Positions 1-7,269 are shown, numbered from the stretch's first letter. The stretch: 18,748 bases of DNA from CAYOEZ01 sp964402955 (GCA_964402955.1 CAYOEZ010000075.1:1-18748), one strand, 5' to 3'. Numbers and translations: made by a program. Notes: generated from the letters alone by a model not told the origin.

Positions 1-1
1 A

Positions 2-367
2 CAGCGAGCGTTGGCTATAAGACCGGACTGTGCGGACTACTACTACAAACTTGGTGATATGTTGGAGTTCGTGGGCGCACCCGACAACGAGGCCGCCGCG
101 AAGGCATATCGCCGCGCTATCGAATTAGAACCCAACCATGTGCCGGCTCTCGGCGCGTTAGCGATGCTGTATGGCGTACCCGAGGACGTGGTTCCATTGG
201 AAGAGGCGCTGGCGTGCTCTGAAAGAGCGACGGACGCTTATCCAACAAGGAGTCATTGGCTCGTCCTCGCTCGTTTATACAAAGATGCTGGGCGCCAGGA
301 GGATTCTGAGATGGCACTGAAGAAGGGTCTTCTCCAGATGTACGATACCACGCCACAAGTGTACTGA
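2..367 (+). CDS. TPR-repeat protein, 3' part only
   Basis: The reading frame is open to the left edge of the window, so the gene begins outside it; the TTG at 11 is not needed as a start. The visible 121 residues are tetratricopeptide-like: a helix ending in QRALAIRPD, then a short helix pair (YYYKLGDMLEFVG / AAAKAYRRAIELEPNHVPAL), and two further pairs ending in KKGLLQMYD. The repeating A-x-x-x-Y/A-x-x-A-I/L-x-x-x-P pattern is typical of TPRs, which form scaffolds for protein-protein binding. No catalytic domain is visible, and what lies upstream is unknown. The gene ends with TGA at 365-367, just before decayed RHS sequence, so the full protein may be longer or the 3' end may have been altered by the cassette insertion. 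Confidence 0.7.
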   Translation, partial: QRALAIRPDCADYYYKLGDMLEFVGAPDNEAAAKAYRRAIELEPNHVPALGALAMLYGVPEDVVPLEEALACSERATDAYPTRSHWLVLARLYKDAGRQEDSEMALKKGLLQMYDTTPQVY

Positions 368-540
368 GCGAGCGGTATTGCGCAGCCGGTAGAAAGGCAC
401 GGGGTTGAAGAGCTACGCCGGAGACCCATGAGTTGTGACCCTGCGGTCGTGGTTTCACTTGGTAGAAACTCCGTTCTACGGATCTCGGCGGGGAGAATTG
501 TCCGACCGCTGTCGGTGGCGGCGCTACCGCCAACCGCGTG
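368..540. other. Non-coding junction with RHS-like debris
   Basis: No gene is supported here. From about 495 short stretches resemble RHS core DNA of the second cassette (for example GAGAATTGTCCGACCGCT against GAGAACCGGCTGACGGAG at about 2888), but the match is patchy. This looks like an eroded recombination boundary between the TPR gene and the first RHS tip. Confidence 0.35.
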
Positions 541-663
541 GACGACGGCGATGGCACGCGCATCACCGGTGACATCGGCGGAGTGGTGACCATCTAAATC
601 GGCGACTACCACGAGAAGAGAGGGACGCCAGTTAAGAAGTACCACGCCATCGGCGGGCAGCGG
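541..663 (+). pseudogene. Decayed 5' extension of the first RHS tip
   Basis: This stretch translates in the same frame as the downstream RHS ORF and aligns with 2944-3061 of the second RHS cassette: DDGDGTR, then GDYHEKRGTPVKKYHAIGGQRVAM against GDYYEVGATTKKYYSIGGVRVAM. A TAA at 595-597 interrupts it where the second copy has a Tyr codon in TVYVGDYY. No frameshift is needed, so a point change to a stop probably ended the open frame. The RHS N-terminal shell and core lie nowhere upstream. Confidence 0.6.
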
Positions 664-1659
664 GTGGCGATGGATGACAACGACACGCTGCGCTTTCTGC
701 TGACCGACCACCTGGGATCGACGTCGATCACGGCGGACACGAACGGCAGCCTCTCCAGCATGCTACGCTACAAGGCGTGGGGCGAGAATCGCTACACGAA
801 TGGGACGACGCCCACCAGCTACCACTTTACAGGGCAGCGCGAAGAGAGCGGGCTTGGCGCAGGGGTGTACTTCTATGGGGCGAGATGGTACGACAGCGGG
901 CTGGGACGCTTCCTGCAGGCGGATACCGTAGTGCCGGGCGCGGGGAATCCGCAGGCGTATAACAGGTACAGCTATGTACTGAACAATCCGTTGCGGTACA
1001 TCGATCCAACAGGCCACGAGAATGAGGCCTCGGATTTCATTCAGGGTGTTCTGTCTCAATGGAGCTTTAACAACAACTGGTGGAACCCGGTAGCGCAGCA
1101 GGCGGTGAAGGTCACGCCCAATGAGTCCGAGTGGAAGACGGCTGGGCGGCACATTGGCAACGTCGCATCCATGATTCAGGGTATCGGTGAAGCATCTGCC
1201 GGAAGTGGCTTTATGCTTGGCGGAGCGGTGATCTGCGGGACAGGTATACTGTGTGCCCCAGGCGTAATACTCATCGCAGGAGGCGCGACCTTCGCCGCTC
1301 ACGGCGCTGGTACGGCGCTTACAGCTGCTGCGCAGGAAGGCGGCTTGCTGGGCGATGGCCTGGTCAAGATGCTGGGCCAGCAAGGACCTCAGTTTCCAAG
1401 CCAGACTCTGTGGCAGGGTAAACAAGGACACCTTGATGTGGAAAATCCTGCTCCAGGCAGCAGACCAGGCCAGATCCATTTCCAGACACCGGGACGTGGC
1501 AAGGGTGTCCTGAAGTGGACCTACGATCCTACTACGGGTGACTTCCTGCCCGCGGGCAAAGGCGTCCTACCACCGAAATGGTTGACTGATCTGCTGAAAG
1601 ACGAGAAGTTCCTGAAAGGACTTGAGAAAGGCCTCAGATATCTCGGAGAGCCACAATGA
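664..1659 (+). CDS. RHS tip with C-terminal polymorphic toxin candidate (cassette 1)
   Basis: Residues 1-118 are the end of an RHS repeat protein: LLTDHLGSTSIT, the VYFYGARWYDSGLGRFLQAD block, and the final NPLRYIDPTGH at about 108-118. After DPTGH the sequence shares nothing with cassette 2, as expected where RHS shells are joined to variable toxins. Residues about 165-235 are Gly/Ala-rich and hydrophobic. The last 85 or so residues (QGKQGHLDVENPAPG...PGQIHFQ...YDPTTGDF) form a compact basic domain that I take to be the toxin. His/Asp in GHLDVEN and His in GQIHFQ are candidate active residues; I cannot name the family with confidence. The GTG at 664 is only a nominal start, since homology continues upstream past a stop. 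There is no signal peptide or visible promoter, so it may be a silent cassette. The stop overlaps the next start by ATGA. Confidence 0.7.
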   Translation: MAMDDNDTLRFLLTDHLGSTSITADTNGSLSSMLRYKAWGENRYTNGTTPTSYHFTGQREESGLGAGVYFYGARWYDSGLGRFLQADTVVPGAGNPQAYNRYSYVLNNPLRYIDPTGHENEASDFIQGVLSQWSFNNNWWNPVAQQAVKVTPNESEWKTAGRHIGNVASMIQGIGEASAGSGFMLGGAVICGTGILCAPGVILIAGGATFAAHGAGTALTAAAQEGGLLGDGLVKMLGQQGPQFPSQTLWQGKQGHLDVENPAPGSRPGQIHFQTPGRGKGVLKWTYDPTTGDFLPAGKGVLPPKWLTDLLKDEKFLKGLEKGLRYLGEPQ

Positions 1660-2216
1660 TGAATGACCCGATGAGGCGCGTTCTCAACATCCCTGAACTG
1701 CTAAGGAGTGTGGAGACAGAGAATCTGGTGCCGGTCCTCATGGAGCTCGCACACTCCGAGGTCATGCAGATCAAAGAGTGCTTCTTCCTGAAGGATCTGC
1801 TGCCCGATGACTTTGATGTTGACACAGCTCTTGCCGCCGCCTCGGACCGCACAGATCTGGAATCTAGCTTCCATGTACACATCGAGGACCAAGTTCAGGA
1901 CACCTTCAGAAATGACCCAGTGCGTGTGTTGGCACAGGGTGTCCTGTACGCATGCGAGTTGAAAAGGAATCTGGCGACGAGGGGACGCTTCTTGATTTTT
2001 GTCTCTTTCACTAGCCCGCAGTGCACAATGACGCCAGATGGGGAGCCTGACGAGTTCACTAGCTGCACTGTGCGATTCCACGCCTTGCGGCCGAATGAGT
2101 TACCCTGGAGCGATCTCGGCAGCGCCAATGCGATCCTTATTCTGGATTCGTCAGCGGAAGAGCACGAACTGTGCGGCGCTCTGGGCATCACTCACGTTCC
2201 GCATGCCGTCTCGTAG
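1656..2216 (+). CDS. Putative immunity protein for RHS toxin 1
   Basis: This ORF of 186 residues starts at ATG 1656, overlapping the toxin stop (ATGA), which implies translational coupling. It is soluble, fairly acidic (repeated E and D, e.g. DLLPDDFDVD) and has no signal peptide or membrane segment. I do not recognise a named family. The position directly behind an RHS toxin, size, acidity and overlap are what polymorphic toxin immunity genes usually show, and the acidic surface would suit binding a basic toxin. The role is therefore inferred from context. An alternative is an unrelated cargo gene trapped between cassettes. Codon usage looks less GC-rich at third positions than in mazG or rtcB, hinting at separate ancestry. 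Confidence 0.55.
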   Translation: MMNDPMRRVLNIPELLRSVETENLVPVLMELAHSEVMQIKECFFLKDLLPDDFDVDTALAAASDRTDLESSFHVHIEDQVQDTFRNDPVRVLAQGVLYACELKRNLATRGRFLIFVSFTSPQCTMTPDGEPDEFTSCTVRFHALRPNELPWSDLGSANAILILDSSAEEHELCGALGITHVPHAVS

Positions 2217-2371
2217 CGAGCCAGGCGATGGCGCACAACGGGAACCGGCATCCGCCTGACTCTATTCGAGCTTGTAAAGCAGTACACGACAATACCTGGT
2301 GACAAAGGGACCGTGCCCCTCAACTCAGATGCCCCCACCTATCTGTCGGCCTGACGGGGACCTCGACCTAT
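2217..2371. other. Intergenic gap and junction with RHS cassette 2
   Basis: No gene is seen. RHS-like coding potential resumes at about 2351 (LTGTSTYLGETQYTAWG in frame with the following ORF); an in-frame TGA lies at 2300-2302. The breakpoint between cassette 1 and cassette 2 is probably at 2300-2350. I see no convincing promoter. Confidence 0.4.
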
Positions 2372-4012
2372 TTGGGCGAGACACAGTATACCGCCTGGGG
2401 CGCAGTCGACCTGCGCAAGCTGGGGTCATCCGGCTCGCCGGTCTTGCTGACCGACTACGTCTACTATTCGTGGACCACTGCTAATGGGCGGGGACGGCTC
2501 AGCGAGATCAAGACGGGCACGAGCGGCAATCCCATCTCCTTGCAGGACCTTGACTATCAGTATGACGCTGTGGGCAACGTCGCCCAGATCGACGATTACA
2601 AGGCGGGCTTTCCCCAGACGCAGAGCTTCAGCTACGACGCTCTCAATCGCCTAAAGACGGCGCAGGCCAGCGGCGGAACCTACGGCGACTATGGGCAGGA
2701 TGCGTACCTCTACAGCTTCTCCGGCAACCTGACGTCGAAGGCGGGGCGCACGCAGTCATACACGGATACACTGCATGCGCATGCGGTGGGTGCGACAAGT
2801 AATGGCGACTGGTACAAGTATGACGCCAATGGCAATATGATCACGCGCACGGTTGGCGCCGACACCTTCGCTCTCACCTACGACGTGGAGAACCGGCTGA
2901 CGGAGGCCAAGAAGAACGGGACGACGATCGCGACCTTCGCGTATGACGGGGATGGGAAACGGGTCAAGGCGACCGTGGATGGGACCACGACGGTGTACGT
3001 TGGCGACTACTACGAGGTAGGCGCAACGACGAAGAAGTACTACAGCATTGGCGGCGTGCGCGTGGCGATGTACGACAACAACACGCTGCGCTACCTACTG
3101 GGTGACCACCTTGGATCGACGGCGATCACCGCGGATAGCAGCGGAAGCCTCTCCAGCGAGTTACGCTACAAGGCATGGGGCGACAATCGCTACACGAATG
3201 GCACGACGCTGACGACATACCACTTCACAGGGCAGAGAGAGGAGAGCGGGCTCGGCGCAGGGGTGTACTTTTATCAGGCGCGCTGGTACGACAGCGGGCT
3301 GGGACGATTCCTGCAGGCGGATACGATCGTGCCGGGCGCGGGAAATCCGCAGGCGTATAACAGGTATGCCTATGTCCTCAACAACCCACTCCGCTTCATG
3401 GATCCCACTGGTCACGCGCCCTGCGACGGAGAAGAGACGTGTGGCAAACCCCGTCCTCCGAGACCATACAGCCTGGCCGAGTCCAACCAGGAAGCTGACA
3501 TGCTCGTGTCAGAATGGTTATGGGAGACCGGCCCCGGGACGAGGACGTTCGGTCCTGATGACTCCATGACGCAGGACATCATGTTCGGCGACAGGATAGG
3601 AAAGTTCTACGAGGCGTGGGCCGCGGCCGGTTGGGTAGACAACTTCGAGTACCAGGACCAGATCGAAGGTAACAGATCGGACTTGGGCAGCTGGGGACAG
3701 GCGTTTACCCGGGGACACAAAAATCGCTTCACAGCGGAGGAGTTGGAGCGTCGAGGCATAAATGTCTCTCCGGGGAGTCCGTACGACAAGATAGATACGA
3801 CAATCGGATCCTACGATACCATCAAGACATCACGCTACGACCAGTCTCTGATCAAGGTCGAGGTGACAAACTCGATGAACTGGAAATCGGGTCTCAGAGT
3901 GGGTAACTTTGCCCCTGTGCCTGACGTACCACGCTCAGTCATGGGGCCAGGAGGAACGACAACACAAAGATTTTATTGGTTCGCCTACAGTCCCGCCAAG
4001 GCCCAGCCGTAG
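2372..4012 (+). CDS. Truncated RHS repeat protein with C-terminal toxin candidate (cassette 2)
   Basis: Residues 1 to about 348 are RHS/YD repeats: YQYDAVGNVAQIDDY, FSYDALNRLKTAQ, YKYDANGNMITR, LTYDVENRLTEA and FAYDGDGKRVK, then the GRFLQAD block and FMDPTGH at 343-348. Complete RHS proteins usually exceed 1,000 residues and form a shell around the toxin; only the last few repeats remain here, and the TTG at 2372 is a nominal start because homology runs back to about 2351. Residues 349-546 are the toxin region. Its opening (SEWLWETGPGTRTFGPDDSM, then TQDIMFGDRIGKFYEAW) reminds me of the type 44 polymorphic toxin family, a tentative call from memory. There is no signal peptide. The likely state is a displaced tip that acts only after recombination with a full-length RHS gene. 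Confidence 0.72.
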   Translation: MGETQYTAWGAVDLRKLGSSGSPVLLTDYVYYSWTTANGRGRLSEIKTGTSGNPISLQDLDYQYDAVGNVAQIDDYKAGFPQTQSFSYDALNRLKTAQASGGTYGDYGQDAYLYSFSGNLTSKAGRTQSYTDTLHAHAVGATSNGDWYKYDANGNMITRTVGADTFALTYDVENRLTEAKKNGTTIATFAYDGDGKRVKATVDGTTTVYVGDYYEVGATTKKYYSIGGVRVAMYDNNTLRYLLGDHLGSTAITADSSGSLSSELRYKAWGDNRYTNGTTLTTYHFTGQREESGLGAGVYFYQARWYDSGLGRFLQADTIVPGAGNPQAYNRYAYVLNNPLRFMDPTGHAPCDGEETCGKPRPPRPYSLAESNQEADMLVSEWLWETGPGTRTFGPDDSMTQDIMFGDRIGKFYEAWAAAGWVDNFEYQDQIEGNRSDLGSWGQAFTRGHKNRFTAEELERRGINVSPGSPYDKIDTTIGSYDTIKTSRYDQSLIKVEVTNSMNWKSGLRVGNFAPVPDVPRSVMGPGGTTTQRFYWFAYSPAKAQP

Positions 4013-4055
4013 CGCGCTTGGGAGTATCAGAACACGTGGGGAGGGCAGTTCAGGG

Positions 4056-4628
4056 ATGAAGACGAATGCACTTGAGGCGCCGGCGCGGCGCAAGGCAGGT
4101 TCGCATTGGCGGATCAATGCTCGTGTGTTGCTGGTCGTTGGCTTGCTTGCGCTGGTTGTGGGCTTCTGCCGGCCTGAGTGGCCCTACTCCAATCCGCCGC
4201 CGTCGCTGCGCGTCGAGGACCTGGTTGGCACATGGCAGGAGCACTATCTGGCCTACGGCACCGATATCTTGGTCTTGCGGGCCGACGGTACGTTTCAACA
4301 GACGTACAAGGATGGATCCTACGTCTATCAGACGTTGCCACACCCCTGGACCGTGGAGCGTTTTGCTGATGGCAGAGTTCGCCTGCACCTTCAAGGGGCG
4401 CGCTACTATGCGGCGGGCATCGCAATGGGTGAATCGGACAGGTCCTGGTTCTACGATCCGATCGCCGGGGAGTCCGTCAAAATGGCCGGCGATCTCGTGC
4501 TGAACGTCCAGATCTCTGCGCGGGGTGAGACTGCACTTGTCCACATGGTAGGAAGTGCTGACGAGGGTTGGATCATTCTCGTGCTAGGTCTGCGTGCCGA
4601 GCGGTTCCGGCGCGTGGGGCCACCGTAA
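4056..4628 (+). CDS. Membrane-anchored lipocalin-like protein, candidate immunity gene
   Basis: I start this gene at ATG 4056, preceded by CAGGG; the frame is open further left but there it overlaps the RHS tip. The 190-residue product has a basic N-terminus, one hydrophobic segment at about 22-38 (ARVLLVVGLLALVVGF) and an outside domain beginning RVEDLVGTWQEHY. The pattern GTW, then LRADGTFQQ, then a PWTVERFADGRVRLHL strand series is that of small lipocalin-like beta-barrel domains. FC after the hydrophobic segment is not a proper lipobox, so I read an uncleaved anchor. Lying 43 bp behind RHS toxin 2, it fits an immunity protein held at the membrane where an incoming toxin could be met. The function is inferred from position only. 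Confidence 0.55.
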   Translation: MKTNALEAPARRKAGSHWRINARVLLVVGLLALVVGFCRPEWPYSNPPPSLRVEDLVGTWQEHYLAYGTDILVLRADGTFQQTYKDGSYVYQTLPHPWTVERFADGRVRLHLQGARYYAAGIAMGESDRSWFYDPIAGESVKMAGDLVLNVQISARGETALVHMVGSADEGWIILVLGLRAERFRRVGPP

Positions 4629-4648
4629 TGCTGGCGTTCAGGTGCAAG

Positions 4649-4685
4649 AGGCCACAGGTGAAAGTAGCATACTCCTGTGGCCTCA
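4649..4685. terminator. Perfect 11-bp stem-loop between convergent genes
   Basis: GAGGCCACAGG (4649-4659) and CCTGTGGCCTC (4675-4685) are exact inverse complements with a 15-nt loop. It sits just after the stop of the candidate immunity gene and before the end of the convergent mazG. No T-run follows on either strand, so termination is likely but not proven. Confidence 0.5.
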
Positions 4686-4713
4686 GCTGGAAACCCTACT
4701 ACACTACAGATGC

Positions 4714-4740
4714 CCGCCGGTCGCCCTTCAATCGGCGGGT
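4714..4740. terminator. 7-bp GC stem-loop, possible mazG terminator
   Basis: CCCGCCG (4714-4720) pairs with CGGCGGG (4734-4740) around a 13-nt loop, 14 bp beyond the mazG stop on the minus strand. No T-tract is present, so this is weak support. Confidence 0.3.
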
Positions 4741-4753
4741 AGCCGTGGGTCTA

Positions 4754-5308
4754 TCATGTTCCGGTCTGGGCTTGATTCACGGCTGCGAGCGCCGCGTTCA
4801 CGAGTTGCGTAACCTCCGGCGTGGCCTGCAAGAAGCCGACGCGGCCGGCTCGCTCCTGGATCGCCTGGGCATAGGCAAGGGCGGGCAACTGCACGGGCAC
4901 GCCGCCCAGCAGTGACGCCGGCGGCTCGTCTCCGTTTATCTTCTTTTCCTCCTGCTTGATACTCTGCCAGTTGCGCAGGACCTCCTGCGCTCCGCTGACC
5001 TGCACGTCGCCAAAGACGTGGGGATGGCGGCGCATTAGCTTGCTTGAGATGCCTGCCAGAACGTCGTTGACGTCAAACTCGCCGTTCTCGATCGCAACTT
5101 GCGAATGGATCATGACCTGCATGATCAGGTCGCCCAATTCCTCACATAATTCCTGACGGTTGCCGCTGTCCAGCGCCTCCAGAACCTCGTAGGTTTCCTC
5201 GAGCACAAACGGCTTGAGCGTGTCATGTGTTTGCTGGCGATCCCACGGGCAGCCATCGGGTGCGCGCAGCCGGGCCGTGATCTCGCGCAGTGTGTCGAAC
5301 GAGCGCAC
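4754..5308 (-). CDS. mazG: MazG-type nucleoside triphosphate pyrophosphohydrolase, probably 5'-truncated
   Basis: MazG proteins hydrolyse NTPs to NMP and pyrophosphate and clear non-canonical nucleotides in the cytoplasm. The signature is clear: RLRAPDGCPWDRQQTHDTLKP (14-33), then the metal-binding ExxE...ExxD helices: E38-E41 in LEETYEVLEALD and E57-D60 in EELGDLIMQVMIHSQ. The later MRRHPHVFGDV and RNWQSIKQEEK blocks also fit. The product is 184 residues from GTG 5308, shorter than two-domain MazG (about 260). In many Chloroflexota and Firmicutes the domain follows a tetrapyrrole-methylase domain, and the opening RSFDTLREI resembles such an inter-domain link. A transposase remnant running the other way abuts at about 5310, so I infer the 5' part was removed by that insertion. 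The catalytic domain itself looks complete. Confidence 0.8.
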   Translation of the reverse strand: MRSFDTLREITARLRAPDGCPWDRQQTHDTLKPFVLEETYEVLEALDSGNRQELCEELGDLIMQVMIHSQVAIENGEFDVNDVLAGISSKLMRRHPHVFGDVQVSGAQEVLRNWQSIKQEEKKINGDEPPASLLGGVPVQLPALAYAQAIQERAGRVGFLQATPEVTQLVNAALAAVNQAQTGT

Positions 5309-5333
5309 GGGCGCAGCAGCGGGTGTTGCGGCG

Positions 5334-6191
5334 ATGACCGCCTATCGCTGGGTGAGCGCCTTTGGGGCGGAGCTCTTGCCCGTGGCAGCGTTGTTCGGGG
5401 TGGTGCGGTCGAGCGGGGTGGTGGGGGTGGACGAGAAGTGGGTGCTGGCGCCGAAGAACAGCAAGGCGGCGGGGCCGAACCGGCGCTGGATGTATGTCTA
5501 CCTGGCGGTGGACTGCCACACCTACGACTTGCTGCACATCGCCATCTCTGAGCGCAACACGGAAGAGAGTGCACGGGCCTTTCTCTTGGCGCTGCGGGCA
5601 AAGGGGTACCACCCGCGGGTGGTGGTGACAGACCTGCGCCAGGACTACGGGCCGGCGTTGGCAGCGGCGTTTCCAGCTGCCGAGCACCATGAATGCCTGT
5701 TTCATGCCGGGCAGGCGCTGCATCGGCAACTGCGGGACATCTATGGCTGGCAAGGCAGCCGAACGGACGCCCAGGCTGTGGCTGTGCGGCAGATGGTCGA
5801 TGAGCTATTGGCATCCGAGACCAAACGCACGGCACAGCGCCGCTATGAGGTGGTGATGGCGCAGCGGGAGGCGCTGCTGGCGGTTGAGCCAGGCCTGGCA
5901 AGCGTCTTTGCCACCCTGGAGACGCACTGGCCGACGCTGCTGAACGGCATTGAGAGCGACCTGATCCCACGCACGAACAACACGGTGGAACTGGTGATCC
6001 GGCGCTTCGATCAACATTACCAGCCTGTCCAGGCCGACAGGCCTGGGAACTTCTGCGGCTTTGAATCGGTCGAGACAGCGGCGCTGTTCCTGGGTGTGTT
6101 TGAGAAGGTCTATCGCTTCACGCCCTTCTCGCAGGACGCACCCCGACAGGTCGGGGCGGGGCAAGTCGCCATTGGAGGTTGCCGGGTATGA
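5334..6191 (+). pseudogene. DDE transposase lacking its N-terminus
   Basis: A transposase core is evident. D33 in GVDEKW, D100 in VVVTDLRQDYGPAL and E219 in PRTNNTVELVIRRFDQHY form a DDE set, with spacings of 67 and 119 residues. A CLFH (CxxH) motif lies between the second D and the E. Wide spacing plus CxxH recalls the MULE/IS256-type branch; I cannot name the IS family. The first usable ATG is 5334 (MTAYRWVSAFG), within what looks like the end of a helix-turn-helix, so the DNA-binding N-terminus is missing. The open frame before it runs antisense to mazG and is not credible coding. The C-terminus (GVFEKVYRFTPFS) seems natural. The remnant is probably immobile, and it explains the shortened mazG. 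Confidence 0.75.
6141..6156. repeat. Short tight hairpin at the transposase 3' end
   Basis: CCCCGAC and GTCGGGG are perfect complements around a 2-nt AG, inside the last codons of the transposase. It may be a structural element of the insertion sequence; it lacks a T-run. Confidence 0.35.
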
Positions 6192-6288
6192 CGTGGCCCA
6201 GATGCCGATGGCTGACGTGCGCCGGGGATGGGCTTTGTCACTCCCCCAACAACGGTCAACCACCCATGTCCCAAACTAGTTACGCTCA
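6192..6288. other. IS flank with no gene
   Basis: This short non-coding stretch between the transposase stop and the first base of the 574-bp direct repeat probably holds the right end of the insertion sequence. No matching inverted end is visible at the truncated left side. Confidence 0.35.
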
Positions 6289-6862
6289 CTGTCTGCGTCT
6301 CCCACTCTGACAGCGGATGTGCTATAATGAAGACGTCCCAACAATAACCAGAGTTCCATACAGTTGACGGGGAAGAGTCGTGGATTCTGTCAGCAGCCGG
6401 GCCGCGCGCGGCCATCTCGCACGCCACCAGGCGCGCGCCATAGCACAGGCTGAGACTGTCGCCGGGATTGACGCCAGCCTGCCGCCGGCAGAGCGGACAG
6501 ATGACCCCGTGCTCGTCGTCTTCTGCGGGGCGCCGGGGAGCGGCAAGTCCTATCTGGCGCGGCGCCTGCAACCGCGTCTGGCAGCGTTAGTCGTTGAAAC
6601 GGATCACATTCGCCGTATCCTGTTTTCTGCGCCCTGCTACACTGCGGCGGAAAATGGCCGGGTCTACACCGTCTGCCACGACCTTATCGCACGCCGGCTC
6701 GGACAGCGCCAATCAGTCATCTTTGACGCTACCAACTTGCTCGAGCAGGGCCGGCGGCGGCTCTCCGCAATCGCAATGCGCAGCGGCGCACGCTTCGTGC
6801 TTGTCCATACAATTGCACCCGACGCGGTCATCCGCCAGCGCATCCAGCGCCGCAGCGAGCGC
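6289..6862 (+). repeat. 574-bp direct repeat, copy 1
   Basis: This segment is, by eye, identical base for base to 14321-14894 (offset 8,032). It holds the promoter, leader and first 161 codons of the kinase gene. Both borders are abrupt: the bases diverge at 6288/14320 and at 6863/14895. Identity over non-coding leader and wobble positions points to a recent duplication or an assembly join. Confidence 0.9.
6320..6328 (+). promoter_or_regulatory. Extended -10 promoter, copy 1
   Basis: TGCTATAAT at 6320-6328 is a perfect extended -10 (TGN plus TATAAT). No good -35 lies 17 bp upstream, as extended -10 promoters allow. A start near 6335 gives a leader of about 45 nt to the GTG at 6380. Confidence 0.55.
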
Positions 6863-6919
6863 GGTGCTAGTGACAGCAGCGCAGTCGACCGCAACCGAGC
6901 AATCAACAGCTCAGAGTAG
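6380..6919 (+). pseudogene. 3'-truncated copy of the kinase-archease gene
   Basis: The first 161 residues equal the N-terminus of the intact gene at 14412. They include the P-loop GAPGSGKS (50-57), the D75-x-x-R78 motif in ETDHIRR, the VIFDATNL block (113-120) and the Arg-rich lid RQRIQRRSER. After codon 161 the frame enters unrelated DNA, adds 18 residues (GASDSS...INSSE) and stops at 6917-6919. The last helices of the kinase fold and the whole archease domain are lost. Promoter and leader are retained, so a 179-residue product could still be made; whether it folds is unknown. It lies just after the transposase remnant. Confidence 0.75.
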
Positions 6920-7141
6920 CACAACCACAAGCGCCGCCGCCAGCACATGCACGGTTCGCTGTAACAAGAACTGCTCGTATCCTGGACATTGCCGCCGCTA
7001 CGTTGACAGCAACCAGAACAACCTCTGTGACCTCGGCGAATGCGCATACGTGTTTTGCTGCACCACGTCTGGCGGGATGGCCTGCCAGACAGCCGGCAGG
7101 AGCGCTGGCTATTACCCGCCCCATGCCGGCGCACCGGCGCA
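6863..7141 (+). pseudogene. Fragment of a Cys-rich, EF-hand-like protein gene
   Basis: Immediately after the repeat border, the frame starting at 6864 reads a Ser/Thr/Ala-rich linker (TATEQSTAQSSTTTSAAAS). Then follows a Cys-rich block: CTVRCNKNCSYPGHC, RRYVDSNQNNLCDLGEC (about 6948-7045). The spacing CxxxCxxxCxxxxxC is typical of metal or Fe-S binding or disulfide clusters. DSNQNNLCDLGE resembles a calcium-binding EF-hand loop (acidic or Asn residues at 1, 3, 5, 9 and Glu at 12). Similar blocks occur, from memory, at the C-terminus of secreted or Fe-S proteins in Chloroflexota. The 5' part is missing here and the frame drifts on to 7232, so I read a 3' gene fragment brought in with the flanking module. 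Confidence 0.45.
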
Positions 7142-7178
7142 TAGCGGCAGCCTCTACGTCCGACAGAGGCTGCCGCTA
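7142..7178 (+). terminator. Perfect 14-bp stem-loop, terminator candidate
   Basis: TAGCGGCAGCCTCT (7142-7155) and AGAGGCTGCCGCTA (7165-7178) are exact complements with a 9-nt loop. T-rich sequence (TCTTTCAGTTGTTGTTG) follows on the plus strand. It probably ended transcription of the gene whose fragment precedes it, and may also serve the minus-strand operon that ends at 7270. Confidence 0.6.
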
Positions 7179-7269
7179 GTCTTTCAGTTGTTGTTGTGCC
7201 TGACGCAGCGTTTTCTTCGCACGAGCTCTTGACACGAGCTATTGTGTGGACCGACTTGCCGGATCTTTT
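7179..7269. other. Short spacer, no gene seen
   Basis: Spacer between the hairpin and the stop codon of the minus-strand glycosidase gene. No gene or strong signal is visible. Confidence 0.3.

Noticed and set aside
117..593. Minus-strand open frame opposite the TPR gene end
   Set aside because: It is antisense to a recognisable TPR gene and shows no family features or ribosome binding site.
763..1479. Long minus-strand frame opposite RHS cassette 1
   Set aside because: A shadow of the RHS coding sequence; the plus strand has clear RHS motifs.
5214..5333. Upstream extension of the transposase to GTG 5214
   Set aside because: This part is the reverse of conserved mazG coding DNA (RLRAPDGCPWD), so it cannot be native transposase sequence.
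5125..5970. Minus-strand frame covering the transposase
   Set aside because: Pro/Ala/Arg/Ser-rich translation typical of an antisense frame in GC-rich DNA; it also overlaps mazG in another frame.
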